From Rhizobium favelukesii (GTDB taxonomy: Bacteria > Pseudomonadota > Alphaproteobacteria > Rhizobiales > Rhizobiaceae), in NCBI RefSeq assembly GCF_000577275.2, contig NZ_HG916852.1, positions 437,001-501,000 on the forward strand: a DNA stretch of 64,000 nt, given 5' to 3'. Below are positions 1 through 7,538 of this stretch, piece by piece. Each line of letters starts with the position of its first letter. Position 1 is the stretch's first letter. Below the pieces are notes generated by a model, which worked only from the letters and a program-made list of their open reading frames with translations, made no database searches and was not told where the DNA came from. A program made the position numbers and the translations under genes.

Positions 1-503
1 AGCTTGATCGCCTTCAGCGCATCGGCAACGTCGTGCAGCCGTCCGAGAAACGTCAGGTCGCGGTCGTTGAGCGCCTGGACGCCGAGCGACACGCGATTGA
101 CGCCGGCGGCACGATAGCCGCGGAAGCGTTCCGCCTCGACGCTGGAGGGGTTTGCCTCCATGGTGATCTCGATTCCATCGGGCACATGCCAGTGCTTGGC
201 GATACCGTCGAGAATGGCCGACACCGTGGATGGTTTCATCAACGATGGCGTGCCGCCGCCGAGGAAGATGCTGGTCACCGTCTTTGGCCCGCTCATCTGG
301 CGCACCGTCGCCATCTCCTTCAGGAAGCTCGCGGTAAAGCGTTCCTGATCCACCGGCTGGTGGCGGACATGGCTGTTGAAATCACAGTAAGGGCACTTGG
401 CGGCACAGAACGGCCAATGCACGTAGACGCCGAAGCCGGGTTCGCCGGTATCGGGCAGAAGAGCGGCATAGCGCATCAGATCAGGCTGTTCCAAAGTGTC
501 CAC
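1..503 (-). CDS. hemW: Radical SAM heme chaperone HemW, N-terminal part (gene runs off the window start)
   Basis: About 167 N-terminal residues are visible; the rest lies beyond position 1. The translation carries the radical SAM cluster motif CAAKCPYC (Cys33, Cys37, Cys40) after GVYVHWPFC, followed by a GGGTPS motif, which is the HemW/HemN-like pattern. HemW is a heme-binding radical SAM protein, often misannotated as oxygen-independent coproporphyrinogen oxidase. The CxxxCxxC followed directly by DFNSH is the HemW form. The GTG at 503-501 is chosen as start because AAGGG sits 6 nt upstream and the gene begins 8 nt after the rdgB stop, implying cotranscription with rdgB. Confidence 0.9.
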   Translation of the reverse strand, partial: MDTLEQPDLMRYAALLPDTGEPGFGVYVHWPFCAAKCPYCDFNSHVRHQPVDQERFTASFLKEMATVRQMSGPKTVTSIFLGGGTPSLMKPSTVSAILDGIAKHWHVPDGIEITMEANPSSVEAERFRGYRAAGVNRVSLGVQALNDRDLTFLGRLHDVADALKAIK

Positions 504-511
504 GTTTGCCC

Positions 512-1156
512 TTAGGCTTCCAGGCAGGTTTCGACGAAGATCTTGAAGGCGCGGGCGCGGTGCGACAGTGCTTCTGCGTCGCCGGGCTTCCAGCCGTGCT
601 TTTCTTCCGCGCTCATCTCGCCAAAGGTAGTCTCATAGCCCTCGGGTTGAAAGACCGGATCGTAGCCGAAGCCCTGGCTGCCGCGCGCAGGCCAGACGAC
701 GGTGCCTTCGACTTCGCCGCGAAAAAGCTCCGTGTGGCCGTCCGGCCAGGCAAGGCAGAGTACGCTGACGAAACGCGCAGCGCGCTGAGCCGGCTTCGAA
801 GCGCCGGCCGTTTCCAAAGCCGCCTCGACCTTCTCCATCGCCATCGCGAAGTCGCGCGTGCCGTCGGGTTTCTCCGCCCAGTTGGCGGTGTAGACGCCGG
901 GATCGCCGCCGAGTGCATCGATGACGAGGCCGGAATCATCCGACAGCGCCGGCAATCCAGAGGCTTCGGCGGAGGCGAGCGCCTTGATCGTCGCGTTTTC
1001 CTCGAAAGTCGTGCCGGTCTCGTCAGGCTCCACGAAATTCAACTCGGCGGCCGATTTCGCCGTGAAGCCGAACGGACCGATGAGGTCCTGGATTTCCCGG
1101 ATCTTGCCGGCATTATGGCTGGCAACGACGATGGTCTTCGTTTCGAGCTTGCGCAT
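512..1156 (-). CDS. rdgB: RdgB/HAM1 non-canonical purine NTP pyrophosphatase
   Basis: 214 residues, the normal length for this family. It hydrolyses dITP, XTP and ITP to monophosphates, cleaning the nucleotide pool. The N-terminus [18 protein letters not shown] contains the substrate-binding SHNxGK motif, followed by [18 protein letters not shown] and the acidic [12 protein letters not shown] and GYDPVF motifs typical of HAM1. The reading frame is open 41 codons further upstream, but that extension overlaps the VOC gene and has no family resemblance, so ATG 1156 is used. It lies 7 nt after the VOC gene and 8 nt before hemW, in an apparent rph-VOC-rdgB-hemW operon. Confidence 0.95.
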   Translation of the reverse strand: MRKLETKTIVVASHNAGKIREIQDLIGPFGFTAKSAAELNFVEPDETGTTFEENATIKALASAEASGLPALSDDSGLVIDALGGDPGVYTANWAEKPDGTRDFAMAMEKVEAALETAGASKPAQRAARFVSVLCLAWPDGHTELFRGEVEGTVVWPARGSQGFGYDPVFQPEGYETTFGEMSAEEKHGWKPGDAEALSHRARAFKIFVETCLEA

Positions 1157-1163
1157 GACTGTC

Positions 1164-1580
1164 CTATTCGATGCCCCAGATGCGGGCGTCGGCGCATTCG
1201 AGGCTGTTGCCCGCCGGGTCGCGGAAATAGATCGATCGGCCGCCCTGCGGCCAGGTGACTTCGGATTCGATGGCGACACCCCCGGACGTCAGCCGGGCTG
1301 CAATCGCATCGAGATTTTCCCCGCAAACGCGGAAACAGGCGTGTCCTGCACCGGTCGTGCCGTGCGGCGGAACCTGCAAGGAGGTGGGCGAGGGAGGCTT
1401 GATCGTTTCCTGCGGGTTGAAGATCAGCAACACCCCGGCACCGCAGCGAAAGAAGACATGTCGGTTGCCGCCCCGCGAGATCTTCGAAAGGCCGAGAATG
1501 CCTTCATAAAAGGCTTCGGCCTTGTCGAGATCGTCCGCATAGAGCGCCGTCTCCAGCATGCCTTCCAGCATGTCGTTCAT
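1164..1580 (-). CDS. VOC (glyoxalase/bleomycin-resistance) superfamily protein
   Basis: 138 residues with two beta-alpha-beta-beta-beta modules: [17 protein letters not shown] at the start and a C-terminal [16 protein letters not shown], the hallmark end of VOC domains. Members bind a metal and act as lyases, dioxygenases or resistance proteins; the substrate here cannot be told. The gene starts at ATG 1580, whose first bases overlap the rph stop (ATGA), so translation is probably coupled to rph. A second possible start is Met4. Placement between rph and rdgB appears to be a conserved rhizobial operon arrangement (recollection, not checked). Confidence 0.8.
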   Translation of the reverse strand: MNDMLEGMLETALYADDLDKAEAFYEGILGLSKISRGGNRHVFFRCGAGVLLIFNPQETIKPPSPTSLQVPPHGTTGAGHACFRVCGENLDAIAARLTSGGVAIESEVTWPQGGRSIYFRDPAGNSLECADARIWGIE

Positions 1581-2296
1581 CCGGCGACGGCCTGCTTCTG
1601 CATCGCGACGAGTTCGGCGATACCGACCTTGGCGAGGGCCATCAGCGAGGCGAATTCCTCATCGGTGAACGGCGTGCCTTCAGCGGTGCCCTGGATTTCA
1701 ACGATGCCGCCGTTGCCGGTCATCACGAAGTTCGCGTCGGTCTCAGCCGAGGAGTCCTCGAGATAGTCGAGGTCAATCACCGACTGGTTGGCGAAGATGC
1801 CGCAGGAAATGGCCGCGACGTGGTCCTTGAGGACGCGTTCGACCTTGAGCATGTTGCGGCTTTCCATCCACTTCAGGCAGTCGTAAAGCGCGATCCAGGC
1901 GCCGGTAATGGACGCCGTACGCGTTCCGCCATCCGCCTGGATGACGTCGCAGTCGAGCGTGATCTGGCGCTCGCCGAGTTCCTTGAGGTCGACGACAGCG
2001 CGCAGCGAACGACCGATCAGGCGCTGGATCTCCTGCGTACGGCCGCCCTGCTTGCCGGATGCGGCTTCGCGCTTCATACGCTCGCCGGTGGCGCGCGGCA
2101 GCATGCCGTATTCGGCCGTGACCCAACCCTTGCCGGTGTTGCGCAGCCATGCCGGAGGCTTCTCCTCGATGCTCGCCGTGCATAGCACATGCGTATCGCC
2201 GAACTTCACCAGACAGGAGCCTTCCGCGTGCTTGGAGAAATTGCGCTCGAACGAGACCTTGCGCATCTGGTCGGTTTTTCTGCCTGAGGGCCGCAT
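1577..2296 (-). CDS. rph: Ribonuclease PH
   Basis: 239 residues, normal for RNase PH, the phosphate-dependent 3'-5' exoribonuclease that trims tRNA 3' ends. The start [20 protein letters not shown], the stretch [11 protein letters not shown] and the [23 protein letters not shown] segment that binds phosphate are the classical family motifs. ATG 2296 is preceded by AGGAG at a good distance; an 18-codon upstream extension of the frame looks spurious. It is first gene of a minus-strand operon (rph, VOC, rdgB, hemW) and is divergent from hrcA, as in many alphaproteobacteria. Confidence 0.96.
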   Translation of the reverse strand: MRPSGRKTDQMRKVSFERNFSKHAEGSCLVKFGDTHVLCTASIEEKPPAWLRNTGKGWVTAEYGMLPRATGERMKREAASGKQGGRTQEIQRLIGRSLRAVVDLKELGERQITLDCDVIQADGGTRTASITGAWIALYDCLKWMESRNMLKVERVLKDHVAAISCGIFANQSVIDLDYLEDSSAETDANFVMTGNGGIVEIQGTAEGTPFTDEEFASLMALAKVGIAELVAMQKQAVAG

Positions 2297-2408
2297 ACTA
2301 TTCTCCTGAATCATGATTTCGAAGACCGCGAGCGGTTTTCGGAAGATCACGCGTGCTTATGTTGTTGAGAGCTTCTACGATCGGCAGCGTCCATTTGCAA
2401 TTTCCCTT

Positions 2409-2436
2409 TTGCCGCTGCGGGGAGATTGGCTATATT
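2409..2436 (+). promoter_or_regulatory. Candidate housekeeping promoter of hrcA
   Basis: TTGCCG (2409-2414) and TATATT (2431-2436) are separated by 16 bases, 38 bases before the hrcA ATG. This resembles an alphaproteobacterial sigma70 promoter. No CIRCE inverted repeat (TTAGCACTC-N9-GAGTGCTAA) is visible in the rph-hrcA gap, so HrcA autoregulation through CIRCE is not supported here. Confidence 0.4.
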
Positions 2437-2473
2437 TTGTCGCATCATCGTCAGCACGGGTACGCAAGGGTTC

Positions 2474-3562
2474 ATGGAGTTCAGATCGACGTCGGTTTCA
2501 GATGCAGTGGCTGCGCTGGATGAACGCTCCAAGGAAATCTTTCGCCGCATCGTAGAGGGCTATCTGGAGACGGGTGAACCGCTCGGTTCGCGCAACCTGT
2601 CGCGTATCCTACCGATGTCGCTGTCACCGGCCTCCGTGCGCAACGTGATGAGCGATCTGGAAGAACTTGGCCTCATCTATTCGCCGCATGTCAGTGCCGG
2701 CCGTCTGCCGACACAAGTCGGCCTGCGCTTCTTCGTCGACGCCTTCATGCAGGTCGGGGATCTCTCGGCCGAGGATCGCGCCAACATCGATCGCCAGGTG
2801 CGCGCCGAAAGCCGCGACAATCCGATGGAATTGATGATGAACGAGGCAAGCCGCATGCTCTCGGGCATTTCGCGCGGCGCCGGGCTCGTCATCACCTCGA
2901 AGAGCGATCCTGTTCTCAAGCACGTCGAGTTCATCCGCCTTGAGCCGACCAAGGCGCTTGCGGTTCTCGTCGGCGATCACGATCAGGTCGAAAACCGCAT
3001 TATCGAGCTTCCGGCAGGCGTGACGTCATCGCAATTGACCGAGGCCGCCAACTTCCTCAACGCACACATGACCGGCCAGACGCTGCCGGAACTGCGCAAT
3101 CAATTAAGTCGACTGAAGGACGATGTCCGCCTCGAACTCGATGCGCTATCGCAGGATCTCGTCGAGCGCGGCATCGCCGTCTGGTCGGGCAGCGCCGACG
3201 AGGGCAAACCGGCCCAACTGATCATTCGCGGCCGCGCCAATCTGCTCGCCGATCTCGCTGGCGCCGACGATCTCGACCGCCTGCGCATGCTGTTCGACGA
3301 CCTCGAGAAGAAGGACAGTCTGCTGGAACTTCTCAACCTCGCCGAAAGCGGGCCGGGCGTGCGCATTTTCATCGGCTCGGAGAACAAGCTCTTTTCACTT
3401 TCCGGTTCGTCGCTGATCGTCGCGCCCTATCGTGACGATGACGACCGCATTGTCGGCGCTGTCGGCGTCATCGGGCCGACGCGGCTCAACTACTCGCGCA
3501 TCGTGCCGATGGTCGACTATACCGCCCAGCTGATGACGCGGTTGTCACGCGGCTCGACGTAG
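2474..3562 (+). CDS. hrcA: Heat-inducible transcription repressor HrcA
   Basis: 362 residues. HrcA represses groESL-type operons by binding CIRCE operators and is itself folded by GroEL. An N-terminal winged helix (LDERSKEIFRRIVEGYLETGEPLGSR, then SPASVRNVMSDLEELGLI and SAGRLPT) is followed by a GAF-like domain and the C-terminal GVIGPTRLNYSRIVPMVDY signature. ATG 2474 has AAGGG (2466-2470) just upstream; a longer frame starting at 2426 would reach into the promoter. It stands divergent to rph and near grpE, the usual rhizobial order. Confidence 0.96.
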   Translation: MEFRSTSVSDAVAALDERSKEIFRRIVEGYLETGEPLGSRNLSRILPMSLSPASVRNVMSDLEELGLIYSPHVSAGRLPTQVGLRFFVDAFMQVGDLSAEDRANIDRQVRAESRDNPMELMMNEASRMLSGISRGAGLVITSKSDPVLKHVEFIRLEPTKALAVLVGDHDQVENRIIELPAGVTSSQLTEAANFLNAHMTGQTLPELRNQLSRLKDDVRLELDALSQDLVERGIAVWSGSADEGKPAQLIIRGRANLLADLAGADDLDRLRMLFDDLEKKDSLLELLNLAESGPGVRIFIGSENKLFSLSGSSLIVAPYRDDDDRIVGAVGVIGPTRLNYSRIVPMVDYTAQLMTRLSRGST

Positions 3563-3567
3563 GAGAA

Positions 3568-4002
3568 CTACTCCGGGAGCAGGTCGCCCGAGCCGCCCAT
3601 CTCCGCAGGCATGTCTTTGTATTTTGGCAGGCCGTCACGGATATGCAGCACGCTTTCCTGATAGTTCACGTGCAGCGCTGGAGCGTAGTCAAGATCGGGC
3701 AGAAGTGCCGCGTAAACGTCGGTGACGCCCCAGGTCGGGTGCTCGGTGTAGAGATGCCCACCGCAAAGCTCGCAGAACTTCCGCACGCTGGTATCGGACC
3801 TCTGGTAGCCTTCCACGTGCTCTCCGCCTTTGGTGACATGGACGGTTTGCGGCTGCCAGAGCGTGAAGGCGTTGACGGGTCCCGCCGACCAATGCCGACA
3901 GGAGGCGCAGTGGCAGTAACCCATAGCCACCGGGTCTCCGGTGACGACGATCTCCACGGCACCGCAGAAGCAGCGCCCCGAATACGTTTTCTGATCGCCC
4001 AT
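3568..4002 (-). CDS. GFA family (CENP-V/Gfa domain) zinc-binding protein
   Basis: 144 residues. The cysteine pattern GRCFCGAVE, YCHCASCRHW and FCELCGGHLY is the zinc-binding signature of the GFA/CENP-V family, which includes the glutathione-dependent formaldehyde-activating enzyme. Most small members have no proven substrate, so no reaction is assigned. ATG 4002 follows GGGAG with suitable spacing; a 12-codon upstream extension is less likely. It is convergent with hrcA (5 bases between stop codons) and separates hrcA from grpE. Confidence 0.85.
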   Translation of the reverse strand: MGDQKTYSGRCFCGAVEIVVTGDPVAMGYCHCASCRHWSAGPVNAFTLWQPQTVHVTKGGEHVEGYQRSDTSVRKFCELCGGHLYTEHPTWGVTDVYAALLPDLDYAPALHVNYQESVLHIRDGLPKYKDMPAEMGGSGDLLPE

Positions 4003-4151
4003 GGTGGTCGCTCCCTGACCTGGATGAGGTCGAAGCACTATTGATTCAGTTGCGCCTAAAATGAAAGAACTTTAGCACGGCCAAGTCAAGCTAGACCCTG
4101 TGGGGTAGACCGGCACGGTTGCCTACAAGTCATGCTTTTCGGTCACGCAGA

Positions 4152-4181
4152 CTTGATTTTTGCCTGTCAAAGCTCGATATC
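4152..4181 (+). promoter_or_regulatory. Candidate sigma32-like promoter of grpE
   Basis: CTTGATT begins at 4152 and a GATATC-like -10 (4176-4181) follows about 17 bases after the -35 core, about 40 bases before the grpE ATG. It resembles a heat-shock (RpoH) promoter of rhizobia, with an imperfect -10. Plausible because grpE is normally RpoH controlled; less convincing than the hsp20 promoter at 5998-6026. Confidence 0.35.
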
Positions 4182-4219
4182 GGGCACATCCTAAAAGACA
4201 TCAATCACCGGAGAACGTC

Positions 4220-4852
4220 ATGACTGACGAAACGACGAAGAACGGACCCGACGCCGCCGCGGCCGAAGCCGCAGCGGACGCCGCCGCAAACGTCGAGAAC
4301 GAAGCCGCCGCCGAAGCCAGCGCAAAGCCCGATCCGCTGGAACTGCTAAAGTCCGAGAATACAGAGCTGCGCGACCGCTATCTTCGCCTTGCCGCCGAGA
4401 TGGATAACCTGCGCCGGCGCACAGAGCGCGAAGTCAAGGATGCGAGGACTTATTCCGCCGCGGGCTTTGCGCGCGACATGCTGGCCGTTTCGGACAACCT
4501 GCGCCGCGCCATCGATGCGATCCCTGAGGAAGCCAGGGCTGCCGCCGATGCCGGCCTGACGACGCTGATCGAAGGTGTGGAGATGACGGAGCGCTCGATG
4601 TTGTCGGCGCTTGAGCGACACGGCGTCCGCAAACTGGAGCCGGTCGGCCAGAAGTTTGATCCGAACTTTCACCAGGCCATGTTCGAAGTGCCGAACCCCG
4701 ATGTGCCGAACAACACCGTGGTTCAGGTCGTCCAGGCCGGTTACACCATTGGTGAGCGCGTTCTTCGCCCCGCCATGGTCGGCGTCGCCAAGGGCGGGCC
4801 GAAGCTCGTCGAACCCGAAACGAATTCCGTTTTCGACCAGAAGGACGCCTGA
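4220..4852 (+). CDS. grpE: Nucleotide exchange factor GrpE
   Basis: 210 residues. GrpE releases ADP from DnaK. An alanine/glutamate-rich N-terminus is followed by the long dimerising helix ([30 protein letters not shown]) and the C-terminal beta domain ending in the conserved [22 protein letters not shown] 4220 has GGAG at 4210-4213; the 20-codon upstream extension is rejected because it starts inside the promoter region. dnaK is not in this window, as in other rhizobia where grpE and dnaKJ are separate. Confidence 0.96.
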   Translation: MTDETTKNGPDAAAAEAAADAAANVENEAAAEASAKPDPLELLKSENTELRDRYLRLAAEMDNLRRRTEREVKDARTYSAAGFARDMLAVSDNLRRAIDAIPEEARAAADAGLTTLIEGVEMTERSMLSALERHGVRKLEPVGQKFDPNFHQAMFEVPNPDVPNNTVVQVVQAGYTIGERVLRPAMVGVAKGGPKLVEPETNSVFDQKDA

Positions 4853-4862
4853 TCTCTCAGGC
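4847..4862. terminator. Short inverted repeat at the grpE end
   Basis: GCCTGA (4847-4852), loop TCTC, TCAGGC (4857-4862) overlaps the grpE stop codon. There is no T-run after it, so it is a weak terminator candidate between the convergent grpE and nucleoside hydrolase genes. Confidence 0.25.
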
Positions 4863-4883
4863 GCCTGAAAGCCAATCTGAACA

Positions 4884-5828
4884 TCAGATGCGGGCGAAAC
4901 GTTCGATCAGCAGATCGAAGAAGCCGTCCGCATCGACATCGCGCATGACCTGCGCATTGCGCTTGCGGTCGGTCACGTGCCACCAGTCGACGACGGTCAT
5001 GCCGGCCGTCAGCTCAGACGTCACCTCGATCTCGACATTGCAGGTTCGCCCCTTGAAAAGCTCAGGCTTCAAGAGATAGGCGATAACCGTCGGGTCGTGC
5101 AACGGACCGCCATCGGAGCCGTACTTCTCGACATCGAAGCGTTCGAAGAATTCCAGCATCTCGACCATGGCGATCGCCGGGCGCGTCCCCAGATCGGCCA
5201 TGCGCTTGACGCGATCCTTTCGGGTCAGAAGCTTGTGCGTGACGTCGAGCGGCATCATCACGATGGGGATGCCAGAGCACAAGACGATATCGGCTGCCTC
5301 GGGATCGACGTAGATGTTGAACTCGGCGGCCGGCGTGATGTTGCCGCCTTCGAAGAAGCCGCCGCCCATCATCACCAGTTCGCGGATGCGCGGGATGATG
5401 TCGGGCGCCTTCTGGAAGGCCATGCCGATGTTGGTGAGCGGCCCAAGCGTGCAGAGGGTCACCGTGCCTTCAGGCTCGTTGCGTAGCGTTTCGATGATGA
5501 AATCCACGGAATGCTGCGGCTGTAGCTGCATATTGGGCTCATCGAGAACGGGACCATCAAGCCCGGTCTTGCCGTGCACGTGCTCAGCGGTCACCAGCTT
5601 TCGCGCGATTGGTTTGGCGGCGCCGGCAAAGACCTTGGTATCGGTCCGGCCACAGAGCTCGCAGACGATGCGCGCATTGCGGCTGGTGTAAGAGAGCGGC
5701 ACATTGCCGGCGACCGTGGTGATGCCGAGCACTTCGAGCTCTTCCGGGCTGCCGAAGGCCAGCATGATGGCCGCGGCGTCGTCCTGGCCGGGGTCGGTGT
5801 CGATGATGATTTTTCTAGGGTCTGCCAT
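4884..5828 (-). CDS. Inosine/uridine-preferring nucleoside hydrolase family protein
   Basis: 314 residues. The N-terminal DTDPGQDDAAAI is the calcium-binding aspartate cluster of the IUNH fold; VAGNVPL, EFNIYVDPEAADIV and HDPTVIAYLL are further family blocks, including the conserved HD near the C-terminus. These enzymes cleave the N-glycosidic bond of ribonucleosides to base and ribose; inosine/uridine preference is family knowledge, not shown here. No signal peptide, so cytoplasmic. The gene stands alone between grpE and hsp20, divergent from hsp20. A ribokinase-family gene lies at 50.05 kb, too far to be an operon partner. Confidence 0.9.
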   Translation of the reverse strand: MADPRKIIIDTDPGQDDAAAIMLAFGSPEELEVLGITTVAGNVPLSYTSRNARIVCELCGRTDTKVFAGAAKPIARKLVTAEHVHGKTGLDGPVLDEPNMQLQPQHSVDFIIETLRNEPEGTVTLCTLGPLTNIGMAFQKAPDIIPRIRELVMMGGGFFEGGNITPAAEFNIYVDPEAADIVLCSGIPIVMMPLDVTHKLLTRKDRVKRMADLGTRPAIAMVEMLEFFERFDVEKYGSDGGPLHDPTVIAYLLKPELFKGRTCNVEIEVTSELTAGMTVVDWWHVTDRKRNAQVMRDVDADGFFDLLIERFARI

Positions 5829-5997
5829 TCCGATCGCTCCGTCCTCGTGGTGCGCGTTTTCGTGGCATGCACCATTTGTTTATACTCCCGTCGCAAATCG
5901 GCGCAGCCGGTACGGGCAGGGTTTGATGCGAGGCAGCGCTTGCTTTGTCAAGGTCGGACCCCTTGCGGGCTCTCTGGGAGCGGGCGCCGATATCTGC

Positions 5998-6026
5998 CTT
6001 GCGCCCGCGTGAGGCAGTTCCCATAT
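5998..6026 (+). promoter_or_regulatory. Sigma32 (RpoH)-type promoter of hsp20
   Basis: CTTGCGC (5998-6004), 15 bases, then CCCATAT (6020-6026) matches the heat-shock consensus CTTGnnn-N11-16-CCCATnT almost perfectly. The expected transcript start is about 6033, giving a leader of about 58 nt before the hsp20 ATG. An 8-bp inverted repeat, GCGGGCGC (5980-5987) and GCGCCCGC (6001-6008), overlaps the -35 region. Confidence 0.75.
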
Positions 6027-6032
6027 TGGAAG

Positions 6033-6090
6033 CGTCCGGATGCTGTCTTTCAGGTCTGGCAAGGTCGCTTGAATCAAGGACTTGGAGACG
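6033..6090 (+). promoter_or_regulatory. ROSE-like RNA thermometer in the hsp20 leader
   Basis: The leader contains the ROSE core UCGCU (in GUCGCUU, 6064-6070) which pairs with AAGGAC (6076-6081) around the loop GAAUC, leaving one G unpaired. This is the arrangement known from rhizobial ROSE elements, where U(U/C)GCU masks the Shine-Dalgarno AGGA at low temperature. The masked AAGGA lies 10 nt before the ATG at 6091. A second hairpin, AGCGU/AUGCU (about 6031-6044), is near the predicted 5' end. Folding was done by eye. Confidence 0.65.
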
Positions 6091-6522
6091 ATGAGCCGTA
6101 TGACGCCTTTCGCGAGCCCTCTGCTTTTGGGCTTTGACGCCATGGAAAAGACGCTGGAGCGCCTTTCCAAGGCCAGCGACGGATACCCCCCCTACAATAT
6201 CGAGCGCGTCGCCGCTGATCGCGCCTCCGGCGATCCGGAAAGGCTGCGCATAACTCTTGCCGTCGCCGGATTCAGCGAGGAGGAGCTCGACGTTTCTGTC
6301 GAGGAAAGCCAGCTTTCGATTCATGGTCGCCAGATCGACCAGGGGGAGCGCGACTACCTCTATCGCGGCATCGCCGCACGTCAATTCCAGCGGACTTTTG
6401 TTCTGGCCGATGGGATGCAGGTTTTGGGCGCTTGCCTCAAGAATGGGCTGCTCGCGGTGGATCTCATCCGTCCGGAGCCGAGCCGTATGGTGAAGAAAAT
6501 TAACATTTCGGTCTCACAGTAG
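6091..6522 (+). CDS. Small heat-shock protein, Hsp20/alpha-crystallin family (IbpA-like)
   Basis: 143 residues. The alpha-crystallin domain spans roughly residues 33-130: YNIERVAADRASGDPERLRITLAVAGF opens it, and the conserved G-x-L motif appears as NGLLAVDLIRP. The C-terminal tail is short. Such chaperones hold unfolding proteins for refolding by DnaK/ClpB. The start is ATG 6091 (MSRMTPF); a TTG three codons earlier is discounted. It has a sigma32-type promoter and a ROSE-like leader, and is followed by a DUF1150 gene 49 nt downstream, a common rhizobial pair. Confidence 0.93.
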   Translation: MSRMTPFASPLLLGFDAMEKTLERLSKASDGYPPYNIERVAADRASGDPERLRITLAVAGFSEEELDVSVEESQLSIHGRQIDQGERDYLYRGIAARQFQRTFVLADGMQVLGACLKNGLLAVDLIRPEPSRMVKKINISVSQ

Positions 6523-6551
6523 GACAACGGCGCAACTTGAGCCGTTGGTCC
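6522..6551 (+). other. Intercistronic hairpin between hsp20 and the DUF1150 gene
   Basis: GGACAACGGC (6522-6531) pairs with GCCGTTGGTCC (6541-6551) with one bulged G, loop of 9. It begins on the last base of the hsp20 stop codon and ends just before the next gene's ribosome-binding site. There is no T-run, so it is more likely an mRNA-stability or processing hairpin than a full terminator. Confidence 0.45.
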
Positions 6552-6571
6552 CTTCTCGTGGAGGTACAGGA

Positions 6572-6829
6572 ATGTTGATGAAAGAAGCCAATTCGCACCT
6601 GACCAAAACCGAACTTGCCGGCATCGGCAACGGCGAGGTCGCCTACATCCGGAAAATGCGGTCTGAGGAAGTATCCAGGTGCTTCCCCGAGGCACCGGAT
6701 ATCGATCCGAGCGTTGACCTCTGGGCGCTGTTCGGCGCCGATGGCACGCCGATCCTTTTGACGGACAACCGCTCCAGCACCTTCTTCAAGGCTGCCGAGG
6801 ATGAGTTGAAGACGGTGAGCCTGCACTAG
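6572..6829 (+). CDS. DUF1150 family protein
   Basis: 85 residues (83 if the second ATG at 6578 is used). The block IGNGEVAYIRKMRSEEV and the segment LWALFGADGTPILLTDN match my recollection of DUF1150, a small alphaproteobacterial family of unknown function usually encoded directly behind an hsp20 gene. A GAGGTACAGGA ribosome-binding region precedes ATG 6572. No membrane segment or signal peptide. Cotranscription with hsp20 is likely, with an intervening hairpin at 6522-6551. Confidence 0.8.
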   Translation: MLMKEANSHLTKTELAGIGNGEVAYIRKMRSEEVSRCFPEAPDIDPSVDLWALFGADGTPILLTDNRSSTFFKAAEDELKTVSLH

Positions 6830-6836
6830 GGCAGGC

Positions 6837-7538
6837 TCAGACCCGCTTGAACGTTAGATAGGCGGAGGATCTGCCCTCGCGCCGCGCCTTGGCCTCGTAG
6901 CGTGTGCTCGGCCAGCCCTCATAGGGCGTCAGCCAGTCTGCAGCATTCTGTGCCAGCCATTCGAAACCGCCGTGGTCTCGGCATTTCAGCAGCGTCCAGT
7001 TAACGTAAGTGTCGATGTCGGAGGCGAAGCAGAACAGCCCGTCCCGCTTCAGCACGCGGTGAAAGCGATCGAGATTGGTCTTCGACACGAAGCGGCGCTT
7101 CCAGTGCTTTCTCTTCGGCCACGGATCCGGGTAAAGCAGATCGATCTGGTCGATCGAGGCGTCAGGCAGCCAGTCCAGCAATTGCGTCGCGTCGTCGTTG
7201 TAGACACGGACGTTCTTGGCGCCTGCCTTGTCGACGCTCGTCAGCAGCTTCTGCATGGAATTGATGAAAGGCTCGACACCGATAAAGCTGGTGGAGGGCA
7301 TTTCCACCGCACGATGGATCAGATGTTCGCCGCCGCCGAAACCGATTTCCAGGCGCAGCCTGCCTGTCGGCACCGGAAAGAGGGTCTTCAGCGGCTCGGG
7401 CGGAGCCGCTGAAAGATCGATGAGGAACGCCGGAAGCAGGGTGTTCAGTCGCTCTGCCTGATGCTCGCGCAGAGCCTTTCCCTTGCGGCGACCGAAGAAG
7501 GCTTCGGTCGCGCGTCCGCGGCGTTCCATGTCGGTCAT
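6837..7538 (-). CDS. trmB: tRNA (guanine-N7)-methyltransferase TrmB
   Basis: 233 residues. It makes m7G46 in the tRNA variable loop using S-adenosylmethionine. The SAM-binding [10 protein letters not shown] and the family motif [17 protein letters not shown] are both present, as is the C-terminal [12 protein letters not shown] block. The start codon overlaps the metK stop by 4 bases (ATGA), so it is probably translated from the metK transcript; MetK provides its methyl donor. Confidence 0.96.
   Translation of the reverse strand: MTDMERRGRATEAFFGRRKGKALREHQAERLNTLLPAFLIDLSAAPPEPLKTLFPVPTGRLRLEIGFGGGEHLIHRAVEMPSTSFIGVEPFINSMQKLLTSVDKAGAKNVRVYNDDATQLLDWLPDASIDQIDLLYPDPWPKRKHWKRRFVSKTNLDRFHRVLKRDGLFCFASDIDTYVNWTLLKCRDHGGFEWLAQNAADWLTPYEGWPSTRYEAKARREGRSSAYLTFKRV

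Noticed and set aside
2297..2473. CIRCE operator upstream of hrcA
   Set aside because: No TTAGCACTC/GAGTGCTAA-type inverted repeat is present in the gap.
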